Part shown: positions 25,129-33,293 of the stretch, in pieces
How positions within the stretch are numbered: position 1 is the stretch's first letter
Layout: each line of letters starts with the position of its first letter
Position numbers and translations under genes: made by a program
Notes under the pieces: generated by a model
What the model was told of the DNA's origin: nothing
Databases searched by the model: none
Seen by the model: the letters and a program-made list of their open reading frames with translations, nothing else
NCBI GenBank assembly: GCA_963783085.1
Contig: CAWAMJ010000011.1
Span: 1 to 64,000, forward strand
Source: CAVYUC01 sp963783085
Lineage (GTDB): Bacteria > Bacteroidota > Bacteroidia > Bacteroidales > Prolixibacteraceae
Direction of reading: 5' to 3'
Length of the DNA: 64,000 bases

Positions 25129-26952
25129 ATGAAAATCAAAAAAATATTCATATTCTTCCTTTTAATTTTATCGGCTTTTGCGGCACAGGCAGAACAAACG
25201 CAGTTTGTTATGTCGGCGCCGAATGCTGTGGAAGTGGGCAAACAATTCAGGCTCACTTTTACCCTCAACGAGCAGGGCTCCAACCTGAAACTGCCGCCCG
25301 ATTTAAGCAGCAATTTCGATGTGCTGATGGGGCCGAGTACCGGCCAATCGACCAGCATTCAGACCATTAACGGAAAAACAACAACCCAAATATCATTTTC
25401 GTACACATTTATCCTTCGGGCAAAAAAAGAAGGAACTTTCGAAATCAGGCCGGCTTCCATTGAAGTGGACGGAAAGGTTTTTGAATCGAACCCGCTGAAA
25501 ATCCAGGTGGTAAAACAACAAAGCCAGCCCGCACAGCCACAGGCTGGGACAAACGGCGAACAAAGTTCACAATCCGTTGATTTGGGCAGCAATAATTTAT
25601 TTGTACGCGTAGAAATGAATAACCACAATGTTTACCGCGGCGAACAAATTATTTCCACCGTTAAATTATACGTTAACCCAAACATCAACCTGGGCGGGTT
25701 CGACGAGGTAAACCTGCCAACCTACGAAGGATTTTACACGCAGGATATTGATATTCCGCAGCAAATAAACTTCACCCGCGAAGTATACAACGATAAAATT
25801 TACCAGGTGGGAGTCCTGAAAAAAACCATCCTTTTCCCGCAACAGAACGGCAAAATTACTGTGCAACCGTTTAACATTTCGTTGCTGGTACAGCAGCGGG
25901 TGCAGCCGCGCAGCTTTTTCGACGATTTTTTCAGCGGCTACCGGACGGTGAAAACCACACTCAGAAGTTCGCCTGTTACTGTCAACGTGCGGGATCTTCC
26001 ACCCGAACCAGCCAATTTTTATGGCGGTGTGGGAAATTTTAACGTCACTTCCAACATCAGCAGTCAGGACGTAACCACAAACGACGCCGTTACCTTAACA
26101 GTGAAAGTCAGCGGAAATGGAAACATACGGTTAATCCGGAATCCGGAACTGAAACTGCCCAGCGATTTTGAAGTGTATGATCCAAGGGCAACTGACAATG
26201 TAAGCACCGGCAACAATGGCGTTTCGGGTACAAAAACCATCGAATACCTGTTTCAGCCGCGGTTCGAAGGAGATTATACCATTCCTTCAATAAAGTTTGC
26301 CTATTTCAATCCGGCTACGGGATCTTACGTAACGAAATCTACCGAAGAATATAAACTGCATGTGGTAAAAGGTTCGCAGGAGCAATCGGCAACGGTAGTA
26401 AGTTCGCTGCGCCGCGAGGATGTTCAGCTTATCGGGCAGGATATTCGCTTTATTAAACAGGGAAAACCTTCGTTCCATACCCGTGGTTATATCTTTTTCG
26501 GGACCACCGGATTTTACTCCTTCTACGGCGGAAGCGCTTTGTTATTTCTTGTACTGTTTGTAGTTTACCGGAAAAAAGCCAGGGAAAATGCCAACATCGC
26601 ACTGGTACGAAATAAAAAAGCCAACCGTGTGGCAACAAAACGGCTAAAAACGGCTTCGGGTTTCATGAAACAAAACAGGAACGAAGCTTTTCACGAAGCC
26701 ATTTTGAAGGCGTTTTGGGGTTATTTGAGCGACAAACTGGGAATTCCGGTGGCCGAATTAAACCGCGAAAATGCAGTGAAAACATTACAGGACCGAAATG
26801 TAGACCAGAATGTTATTGATGATTTTGTTGAAATTATCGAACAATGTGAATACGCGCGATATGCGCCGGCAGGAGGCTCCGAAGCCAGGAGCGGGTTGTA
26901 TCAAAAAGCGGTTTCAACCATGAGCCGCCTGGAGAAACAGATTAAGAGGTGA
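25129..26952 (+). CDS. batD: BatD-type periplasmic/membrane protein
   Basis: 607 residues with a signal peptide (1-22). Several beta-sandwich (oxygen-tolerance/BatD) domains follow: FVMSAPNAVEVGKQFRLTF, LFVRVEMNNHNVYRGEQIISTVKLYV, and FNVTSNISSQDVTTNDAVTLTVKV. A membrane helix lies near 465-485 (GGSALLFLVLFVVYRK). The C-terminal cytoplasmic helices include AFHEAILKAFWGYLSDKLGIPVAE, similar in idea to the tail of the 20933 protein. It is separated from BatC by 180 bases with imperfect CAGTGA-type repeats. The ATG at 25129 follows AACAGGTAAG. Confidence 0.92.
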   Translation: MKIKKIFIFFLLILSAFAAQAEQTQFVMSAPNAVEVGKQFRLTFTLNEQGSNLKLPPDLSSNFDVLMGPSTGQSTSIQTINGKTTTQISFSYTFILRAKKEGTFEIRPASIEVDGKVFESNPLKIQVVKQQSQPAQPQAGTNGEQSSQSVDLGSNNLFVRVEMNNHNVYRGEQIISTVKLYVNPNINLGGFDEVNLPTYEGFYTQDIDIPQQINFTREVYNDKIYQVGVLKKTILFPQQNGKITVQPFNISLLVQQRVQPRSFFDDFFSGYRTVKTTLRSSPVTVNVRDLPPEPANFYGGVGNFNVTSNISSQDVTTNDAVTLTVKVSGNGNIRLIRNPELKLPSDFEVYDPRATDNVSTGNNGVSGTKTIEYLFQPRFEGDYTIPSIKFAYFNPATGSYVTKSTEEYKLHVVKGSQEQSATVVSSLRREDVQLIGQDIRFIKQGKPSFHTRGYIFFGTTGFYSFYGGSALLFLVLFVVYRKKARENANIALVRNKKANRVATKRLKTASGFMKQNRNEAFHEAILKAFWGYLSDKLGIPVAELNRENAVKTLQDRNVDQNVIDDFVEIIEQCEYARYAPAGGSEARSGLYQKAVSTMSRLEKQIKR

Positions 26953-26966
26953 TTTCTCAGGGAATA

Positions 26967-27015
26967 GTGATCAGTGATCAGTGATCAGTGATCAGTGATC
27001 AATGATCACTGATCA
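26967..27015. repeat. Tandem 7-bp repeat (GTGATCA x7)
   Basis: Seven contiguous 7-bp units: five GTGATCA, one ATGATCA and one CTGATCA. Each contains the palindrome TGATCA. The BatC-BatD spacer (24953-24990) carries a looser version of the same motif. Probably slippage-prone; no coding role. Confidence 0.9.
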
Positions 27016-27063
27016 GTTGCAGCTGGCAGTGAGGAATGTTGTTGCAGTTCAAACATGAAATAA

Positions 27064-27849
27064 ATGGTCAAAATGATGATAAAAAAAAATAAACTGAAAA
27101 TTCTAATCGCAATTGCTGGTTTGTTTTTAACCCTTTGCGTTAATGCACAGGAAAATAACCAGCAACTTTGGGAAAAGGCAAATAATTTTTATACCACCGA
27201 AGAATACCGGCAGGCGATTGCCACTTACGAGCAAATCCTCCAGAATGGCGAGGAGTCGGCAAAATTATATTTCAACCTGGGAAATGCGTATTACAAAGCC
27301 GGTGAAATAAACAAAGCCATTTTAAATTACGAACGTGCCAAACTGCTGGCGCCGCAGGACGAAGACATTCAGTTTAACCTGGAATTAGCCAACCAGTATG
27401 TGGTTACAAAAATCGATGAATTGCCACAACCGTTTTTTCTGCGCTGGCGAAACCGCATCCTCAACACTTATCCGGCGGAAACCTGGTCTATCATCAGCAT
27501 CGTTGCATTTGTTCTGTTCCTGGTTTTGCTCGGTCTGTTCTTGTTCAGCCGGAGTGTTCCGGTTAAAAGAATTTCATTTTGGTTCGGTGTGGCGGCGATT
27601 GTGGTTTCGGCATTCACGTTCTCGTTTGCAGCGCGCCAAACCAATAAAATAGCACAACGCAACGAAGCCATTGTTTTTTGTCCGCGCGTAACCATTAAAA
27701 GTTCGCCCGCACAATCGGGCACCGATTTATTCCTGATTTACGAAGGCGTGAAAGTTCAGGTTACCGACAGCCTGAATACCTGGAAAGAGATAAAACTAAA
27801 TGACGGTAACCAGGGCTGGCTTCCGGATTCATGCATTGTAAAGATTTAA
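27064..27849 (+). CDS. batE: BatE-type TPR and SH3-like membrane protein
   Basis: About 261 residues; the true start may be the ATG at 27076 or 27079 (MIKKNKLK). A signal peptide (ending CVNAQ) is followed by three TPR-like repeats (NFYTTEEYRQAIATYEQIL, LYFNLGNAYYKAGEINKAILNYERAKLL). Two membrane helices lie near 145-165 and 173-190. A C-terminal SH3-like domain ends VKVQVTDSLNTWKEIKLNDGNQGWLPDSCIVKI. It closes the Bat operon. The 111-base spacer before it carries the GTGATCA repeat. Confidence 0.9.
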   Translation: MVKMMIKKNKLKILIAIAGLFLTLCVNAQENNQQLWEKANNFYTTEEYRQAIATYEQILQNGEESAKLYFNLGNAYYKAGEINKAILNYERAKLLAPQDEDIQFNLELANQYVVTKIDELPQPFFLRWRNRILNTYPAETWSIISIVAFVLFLVLLGLFLFSRSVPVKRISFWFGVAAIVVSAFTFSFAARQTNKIAQRNEAIVFCPRVTIKSSPAQSGTDLFLIYEGVKVQVTDSLNTWKEIKLNDGNQGWLPDSCIVKI

Positions 27850-27959
27850 CGTTTACCGGAATCGAATGAATAATCGTTTGCTCCCTTCCGATTAACCAGC
27901 TAACTTTACAACGAATGGTTGAATCATCAGCATTAAAAAAACATTTTAGTCACAAATAA

Positions 27960-28706
27960 ATGGAAAACGATCTCAAACTGGCCGTTTTAATCGACGGCGA
28001 CAATATTCCATCGGGTTATGTAAAAGAAATGATGGAAGAAATTGCCAAATATGGCAATCCGACTATAAAGCGGATATATGGCGACTGGACCAAACCAACA
28101 GTAGCAAAATGGAAAAATATTTTACTTGAAAATGCAATTAATCCGGTACAACAATACGCGTACACCATCGGAAAAAATGCCACCGACTCGGCGATGATCA
28201 TCGATGCGATGGACATTTTATACAGTGGAAAAGTAACCGGTTTTTGCCTGGTGTCGAGCGACAGTGATTTTACCCGGTTGGCCACCCGCCTTCGCGAAGC
28301 AGGAATGAAGGTATTTGGAATTGGCGAAAAGAAAACGCCCGATCCGTTCATTGTGGCGTGTGATAAATTTATTTACCTGGAAATACTGAAGGACCGCACC
28401 AAAGAAAACGAAGTTTCCAGTACTGCAAATAAAACCGGAAAGAAAGATGGTTTCGACAAAATTACGCCTAAAGTTATTAAGCTTATTTCCAGCACCATTT
28501 CCGATTGTGCCGACGACGACGGCTGGGCTTTTCTCGGCGACGTGGGAAGCCTTCTGCAGAAAAAACAACCGAACTTCGATTCGCGGAATTACGGATTTGA
28601 AAAACTGACGCCGCTCATCGATTCCATCGGCAGGTTCGAAATCGACCAGCGCGACAACTACAAAGGCAAATTCAAACTGATTTATGTGAGAAACAAATCG
28701 AAGTAG
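27960..28706 (+). CDS. NYN-domain (DUF88/LabA-like) protein with LOTUS/OST-HTH domain
   Basis: 248 residues. The N-terminal NYN/PIN-like nuclease fold has AVLIDGDN (Asp12, Asp14), NATDSAMIIDAMD and CLVSSDSDFTRLATRLREAGM, the conserved acidic set. A linker leads to a C-terminal OST-HTH/LOTUS-type domain (FLGDVGSLLQKKQPNFDSRNYGFEKLTPLIDS). The pairing is known from bacterial LabA-like proteins and suggests RNA binding or cleavage in the cytoplasm. It stands alone, 110 bases after BatE, with no evident partner. Confidence 0.88.
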   Translation: MENDLKLAVLIDGDNIPSGYVKEMMEEIAKYGNPTIKRIYGDWTKPTVAKWKNILLENAINPVQQYAYTIGKNATDSAMIIDAMDILYSGKVTGFCLVSSDSDFTRLATRLREAGMKVFGIGEKKTPDPFIVACDKFIYLEILKDRTKENEVSSTANKTGKKDGFDKITPKVIKLISSTISDCADDDGWAFLGDVGSLLQKKQPNFDSRNYGFEKLTPLIDSIGRFEIDQRDNYKGKFKLIYVRNKSK

Positions 28707-28830
28707 TTCTTTTAACTCTCGTTAACGTTGTTAAACATTTTTTTGGATGAATTGTGCATAAATTTACGCACCTGTTTAATGAAATTTTAAACAGCTTCCG
28801 AAAACTGGTTGTGATGAAATTAACGTTGCA

Positions 28831-29151
28831 GTGAACAAATTACTGATAATATTATTTGCTGTATTTTTCTTTGCAGGGAAAGAAAGTCCCGGCAAAGAAC
28901 TCCAAATTTTACATTACACTGCTTTTAAAAGATCATGTAATACTTACTATGGTAGTCCTCTTTTTATACAAATTCTTGCTCCTGTAAATACATCCGAAAC
29001 CAACGATTTGGATGGTAGTGGCGGCTACATCGAAAACAGCCGGACATTTTTACAGGAAACATTTAAAAAGACACCAAAATCAACATTTGTAACCTTTGTT
29101 TTAAAGTCTGCATGTTCTCCTTTAACTTCCGATTTACCCCCTCCTGTTTAA
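28831..29151 (+). CDS. Small exported protein, unknown function
   Basis: 106 residues beginning at GTG (28831). A short hydrophobic signal (LLIILFAVFFFAG) is followed by a small domain with two cysteines far apart (SCNTYYGSPLFIQIL; SACSPLTSDLPPPV) that could form a disulfide. I do not recognise the family with confidence. Similar short exported proteins ending in a proline-rich tail occur in Bacteroidota. The GTG start and isolated position lower confidence. 139 bases with nothing visible separate it from the NEW3 operon. Confidence 0.45.
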   Translation: MNKLLIILFAVFFFAGKESPGKELQILHYTAFKRSCNTYYGSPLFIQILAPVNTSETNDLDGSGGYIENSRTFLQETFKKTPKSTFVTFVLKSACSPLTSDLPPPV

Positions 29152-29290
29152 TTTAATGATCGGATTTTTCGGCCCCCGATTCATACTGATTTTCTGATAA
29201 GGCGCCAGCCGGAATACTTATGGTTTCAGAGGTTGGAGAGTCATATCGCATCCGTAAAATTTAAAAAAAATCATTAATGGAGGATTACCA

Positions 29291-30442
29291 ATGAATAATG
29301 AAAAACTTTACATCCGCTGCTTTTTAGTAATTGTAACAGGAATTTTGTTTTTTCAGGTGTCACCGGCCCAAACGGCTGACAACCTGGTTCTGTATACCCC
29401 TTACACCAACATATCGGTCACGCCGGGAAGCTCAATCAATTACAACATCGACGTGATCAACAATGGCAGCAACATCAGGGATGAATATATCGCGGTTACC
29501 AACGTTCCCGGCTCATGGAACCACACTTTAACAGCCGGAGGTTACGACATTGTTAAGATAGCCGTTTTACCCGGTGAGAAAAAAACGTTAAAACTAACGG
29601 TTGAAGTTCCGTACCAGGTGAAAAAAGGAACCTACACCATTTATGTGAGAGTTGGCAACGACGATAGTTTACCGCTTGGGATAAAAGTTGCGTCGGCAGG
29701 CTCCAGCGTTTCAGAATTAACCTGCGAACAAAAAAATATGGAAGGGACTTCAAAATCTTCGTTCACCTTTAATGCCGTTCTAAAAAACAAAACAGCTACC
29801 ACGCAGCAGTACGCGCTGATGGCCAACGCCCCCCGCGGCTGGACTGTTGCAATAAAACCAAATTACAAACAAGCCACATCAACAGAAGTGGAAGCAAGCA
29901 GTACCAAAAATATTTCGTACGATGTTAAACCGCCAGCCATGGTAAAAGCGGGAACATATAAAATTCCGGTGAAAGCTGTTTCCGGATCAACTTCCGCAGA
30001 ACTCGAATTCGAAGTCGTAATAACCGGCACTTACGACATGAATCTCAGCACACCATCGGGTTTATTGAGTGCGAAAATGACGGCGGGCGATGAAAAAAAG
30101 GTGGAACTGGCGATAACCAACACAGGTTCTGCTGATTTGGAAAACGTTGAATTAAGCGCCGGAAAACCCAGAGAATGGCAGGTTACATTCAATCCACAAA
30201 AAATTGACAAAATTACACCCGGGCAAACAGAATCGATTATTGCTACTATTTCCGCAGATAAAAAAGCAATTCCCGGCGATTATGTCACAAATATTGAAGC
30301 TAAAACGCCGGAAACAAATTCTTCTGCTTCGTTCCGGATTTCGGTAAGAACACCAATGCTGACAGGGCTTGTGGGAGTTCTTTTAATTGTGCTGGTTTTA
30401 TTTGGCATATTCTACCTGTTTAAAAAATACGGAAGGAGGTAA
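29291..30442 (+). CDS. NEW3-domain membrane-anchored protein, first gene of an ABC operon
   Basis: 383 residues: signal peptide (ending SPAQ), then three Ig-like/NEW3-type repeats (VTPGSSINYNIDVINNGSN, SSFTFNAVLKNKTATTQQYAL, MTAGDEKKVELAITNTGSADLENVEL). Each contains the WxVxxxP-like strand (GWTVAIKP, EWQVTFNP). A C-terminal membrane helix with a basic stop (LVGVLLIVLVLFGIFYLFKKYGRR) anchors it with the bulk outside the cytoplasm. The start is fixed by GGAGG at 29279-29283. It is probably an extracytoplasmic partner of the ABC transporter encoded next; substrate unknown. Confidence 0.82.
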   Translation: MNNEKLYIRCFLVIVTGILFFQVSPAQTADNLVLYTPYTNISVTPGSSINYNIDVINNGSNIRDEYIAVTNVPGSWNHTLTAGGYDIVKIAVLPGEKKTLKLTVEVPYQVKKGTYTIYVRVGNDDSLPLGIKVASAGSSVSELTCEQKNMEGTSKSSFTFNAVLKNKTATTQQYALMANAPRGWTVAIKPNYKQATSTEVEASSTKNISYDVKPPAMVKAGTYKIPVKAVSGSTSAELEFEVVITGTYDMNLSTPSGLLSAKMTAGDEKKVELAITNTGSADLENVELSAGKPREWQVTFNPQKIDKITPGQTESIIATISADKKAIPGDYVTNIEAKTPETNSSASFRISVRTPMLTGLVGVLLIVLVLFGIFYLFKKYGRR

Positions 30443-30445
30443 GCC

Positions 30446-31417
30446 ATGGCTGAACCAATTATTCAACTGTTTAACGTTACAAAAAAATACGAAGCGTTTA
30501 CAGCGGTAAAAAACCTCAGCTTAACCATTGAAAGAGGCGAAATATTCGGTTTGCTTGGACCAAACGGCTCCGGAAAATCAACCACCATTTTAATGATGCT
30601 CGGATTAACGGAACCCACTTCAGGCGAAGTTCGCGTTTGCGGGGTTGATTCAACAAAAAAACCGATAGAAGTAAAAAAGAAAGCTGGTTATCTGCCTGAA
30701 GATGTAGGTTTTTACGACGACCTTACGGGATTGGACAACCTGGTTTATACCGCCATGCTGAATGGGATACCACGAAAAGAAGCGACAATAAAAGCAAAAC
30801 GTTTGCTCGGGCGGGTGGGCCTTGCTGATGTTCAAAATAAAAAAACAGGAAAGTATTCCAAAGGAATGCGCCAGCGGCTGGGCCTTGCAGATGTGCTTAT
30901 TAAAGACCCGGAAGTTATCATTTTAGACGAACCATCGTCGGGAATTGATCCAAAAGGTGTCCAGGATTTCCTTAATCTGATTGTGGAACTCCGGGACGAA
31001 CATGGAATCAGCATCCTTTTTTCTTCGCACAACCTGCACCATGTGGAACAGGTATGCGACAGGATTGGGATTTTTGTGGAAGGGAACCTGCTGGCTGCCG
31101 GCGATATCCGGACACTTTCAAAAAAATTGTTTACACATGGAATGTACCTCATCGAGCTGGGAATAGACAACGGTTTGCCGTTGGGTGAAATGTCCGCAGG
31201 TTGGCTGAAAAATGTGTTGGGGCCAATCGGCGGAATTGATTCCATTCGGTTCAAAAATGAATTATTCGAGATTTATTCCACCAGCGATATTTCGTTGTCA
31301 CTTGCCAAAACGATCATGGAAAAGGGATACAATCTGAATTATCTGAATAAAAAAGAATACGGCCTCGATGCTATTTACAACCGGTATATGGAAGGAGGAA
31401 CAGCAAATGAAAAGTAA
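30446..31417 (+). CDS. ABC transporter ATP-binding protein (ABC-2 type)
   Basis: 323 residues. Walker A GPNGSGKST at 38-46, Q-loop region AGYLPEDVGFYDDLTG, signature YSKGMRQRL (a variant of LSGGQ), Walker B and glutamate VIILDEPSSGIDP, H-loop SSHNLHHV. The ~100-residue C-terminal extension is typical of ABC-2 exporters. It starts 4 nt after the NEW3 gene behind GGAGG (30435-30439) and overlaps the permease by 11 nt, so the three proteins are translationally linked. It powers transport or membrane remodelling; direction and cargo cannot be read from sequence. Confidence 0.92.
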   Translation: MAEPIIQLFNVTKKYEAFTAVKNLSLTIERGEIFGLLGPNGSGKSTTILMMLGLTEPTSGEVRVCGVDSTKKPIEVKKKAGYLPEDVGFYDDLTGLDNLVYTAMLNGIPRKEATIKAKRLLGRVGLADVQNKKTGKYSKGMRQRLGLADVLIKDPEVIILDEPSSGIDPKGVQDFLNLIVELRDEHGISILFSSHNLHHVEQVCDRIGIFVEGNLLAAGDIRTLSKKLFTHGMYLIELGIDNGLPLGEMSAGWLKNVLGPIGGIDSIRFKNELFEIYSTSDISLSLAKTIMEKGYNLNYLNKKEYGLDAIYNRYMEGGTANEK

Positions 31418-32372
31418 AAGCGCAACAATAAATCCTTTTTGGGTAATTGTAAGAAAAGAAATTTCGGATACGGTAAAAAGCTGGCGTTTCATCATTATGA
31501 TGGCAATCATTGCGTTAACCTGCATGGGATCGTTGTACACTGCCCTCGACAGTTTCTCATCGGCCGCAAAAGCTTCAGTTTCAGACGATTCTTTTTTCTT
31601 TTTGAAATTATTCACAATATCCGACGGAACTTTACCGTCATTTATCATTTTCATCAGTTTCCTGGGACCGTTGCTCGGAATCAGCCTCGGTTTCGACAGC
31701 GTAAACTCGGAACAAAACAAAGGAACCCTGAGCCGGATTATGTCGCAGCCCATTTACCGCGATTATATTTTGAACGCTAAATTCCTGGCGGCATTAATTG
31801 TACTGAGTTTTCTGATATTTGCCCTCACGTTCCTGGTGATTGGTTTTGGATTGATTTTTATTGGTATCCCGCCAACAATCGGAGAAATTTTACGAATCTT
31901 CGTTTTTGCGGTTGTTAGCATCGTATACATTGCATTTTGGCTGAACCTTTCCATTTTATTTTCGGTAAAGTTCCGGCAGGCAGCAACTTCTGCACTCGCA
32001 GGAATATCCATCTGGCTGTTTTTCACGGTATTTTTCGATATGATTGTAAACCTGATTGCCAGAGTTTTAGCACCAGCCCACCCGATTAGCCAAAACCAGC
32101 TTGTTTCGTTGCAGCGACTGATACAAAACATCTTGCGGATAAACCCGGGCCAGCTTTTCAGCGATGCAACCACAACATTGCTCGTACCAACTGTGCGGAG
32201 CCTCGGACCATTGACCATGGAACAAATGAGCGGGGCGATTCCAGGTCCGCTGCCTTTGGGACAGAGCCTGATGGTGGTTTGCCCGCAGGTTACTTTGCTG
32301 GTTGCCGGAACGGCGGTGTTTTTTGCCATTGCCTACACCATATTTATGCGCCGAGAAATACGCTCAAGATAG
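31407..32372 (+). CDS. ABC-2 type permease
   Basis: About 321 residues starting MKSKSATINPFWVIVRKEISDTVKSWRF. Six or so membrane helices are visible (FIIMMAIIALTCMGSLY; SFIIFISFLGPLLGISLGF; FLAALIVLSFLIFALTFLVIG; ILRIFVFAVVSIVYIAFWL; ISIWLFFTVFFDMIVNLIA; LLVAGTAVFFAIAYTIF). The large loop between helices 1 and 2, and SEQNKGTLSRIMSQPIYRDYIL after helix 2, are typical of this family. The frame is open upstream to 31368, but 31407 has GGAGG at 31394-31398. It ends right before an inverted-repeat element. Confidence 0.9.
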   Translation: MKSKSATINPFWVIVRKEISDTVKSWRFIIMMAIIALTCMGSLYTALDSFSSAAKASVSDDSFFFLKLFTISDGTLPSFIIFISFLGPLLGISLGFDSVNSEQNKGTLSRIMSQPIYRDYILNAKFLAALIVLSFLIFALTFLVIGFGLIFIGIPPTIGEILRIFVFAVVSIVYIAFWLNLSILFSVKFRQAATSALAGISIWLFFTVFFDMIVNLIARVLAPAHPISQNQLVSLQRLIQNILRINPGQLFSDATTTLLVPTVRSLGPLTMEQMSGAIPGPLPLGQSLMVVCPQVTLLVAGTAVFFAIAYTIFMRREIRSR

Positions 32373-32378
32373 AATTGT

Positions 32379-32520
32379 GAGTCTGCTCCGAAAAGTCTGG
32401 GTTCATTGATTTTCAACTTCTTTACCCCTGACCCCTAAAGGGGAACTTGCTGAAAATCAATGAACTCTTCAAAGTCCCCTTGAGGGGATTTAGGGGTTTT
32501 TGACTTTTCGGAATAAGCTC
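32379..32520 (+). mobile_element. MITE-like inverted-repeat element, copy R2, with 6-bp target duplication
   Basis: 142 bp with terminal inverted repeats GAGTCTGCTCCGAAAAGTC and the complement of GAGCTTATTCCGAAAAGTC (15 of 19 matching). It is flanked by perfect direct repeats AATTGT at 32373-32378 and 32521-32526. The interior has palindromic CCCCTAAAGGGG-type tracts and no coding capacity. It is the best-preserved of three copies in the window and shows the boundaries most clearly. The hairpins may also end transcription of the ABC operon. Confidence 0.85.
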
Positions 32521-32687
32521 AATTGTAACTATTCTTCAAAAACATTTTTTATTTGTGGAAATTCCGCCCCGTTTTAAACGGAATTCCACAATTTATGAAT
32601 TAAATACGGCAGTTGTCCATCTCAATCCTGTTATTAAAGGAATGGAATTCAATTTGCATAAAAATGCTGTTACTAAAAAAACAGGTT

Positions 32688-32879
32688 ATGCTTAAAGGAA
32701 ACAAGAAATTTAAAGAAAAGGAAAGAGACGAAAAACGCGATTTGGAATCGGGTGATAATCCGGCAGAACGGGAAAAAATAGTGCGGGAAAAAGATAAAAA
32801 TCCGAAAAAAGATCCCGGCGAACGCGATTTGGAATCGGGCGACAATCCGGAGGAGCGCGAACAAATTTCGGGGAAATAA
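32688..32879 (+). CDS. Small highly charged protein with an internal repeat
   Basis: 63 residues from the ATG at 32688; the open frame extends to 32613. Nearly all residues are charged or polar. A 13-residue motif, RDLESGDNPAERE and RDLESGDNPEERE, occurs twice, with the DNA repeated too. No family recognised. The low complexity means it could be disordered, or the frame may be open by chance within a repeat-rich gap. It has no strong ribosome-binding site. Confidence 0.4.
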   Translation: MLKGNKKFKEKERDEKRDLESGDNPAEREKIVREKDKNPKKDPGERDLESGDNPEEREQISGK

Positions 32880-32912
32880 TTTTACGGATTCCATTGTTTC
32901 GGATTCCAATTA

Positions 32913-33246
32913 CGGATTCCATCTTTTTTCAAACTTAATTTTGCAAAACAACGGAATTTGTAATTTCCAATTTAAAATGAAAGATGGAATCCGTTCGTCG
33001 GGTACGAAAACCAGCCGCTCGGGTTCCCGACCTGTCAGCGTCGCCAGACCTGACAGCGTCTGCTGTTGGTGTACGGGTTCCATCTTTTTCCAATTGGTTT
33101 TAGCGAAAATTGAAGATTTGCGATTTTCAGTTCGTGCAGAAAGATGGAATCCGGTTATCAGTATTACGGATTCCATCTTTATCAAAATGGTTTCAGCGAA
33201 AATGATGGATTTGCGATTTTCAATTTAAACGAAAAGATGGAATCCG
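32913..33246. repeat. Three tandem palindromic units with GGATTCCATCTTT arms
   Basis: Units at 32913-32993, 33075-33154 and 33167-33246 are each about 80 bp. Each begins (C)GGATTCCATCTTT or GTTCCATCTTT and ends with the inverted AAGATGGAATCC. Units 2 and 3 also share their interior (GGTTTYAGCGAAAAT, GATTTGCGATTTTCA). Between units 1 and 2 lies a direct repeat CCTGTCAGCGTC/CCTGACAGCGTC. A further hairpin (GTGGAAATTCCG/CGGAATTCCAC) is at 32555-32589. No coding frame here is convincing. Confidence 0.85.
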
Positions 33247-33293
33247 TCAATAGTATCCGTCAATTTCCAGCTTCGTGTTCTGTTCCCTTACCA

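Noticed and set aside
26967..27015. CRISPR-like short repeats
   Set aside because: The units are 7 bp, contiguous and without spacers; there are no cas genes in the window.
32910..33228. Open frames of ~90 codons on both strands across the palindromic units
   Set aside because: They arise from the repeated GGATTCC units, give repeated peptides on both strands and have no independent support.
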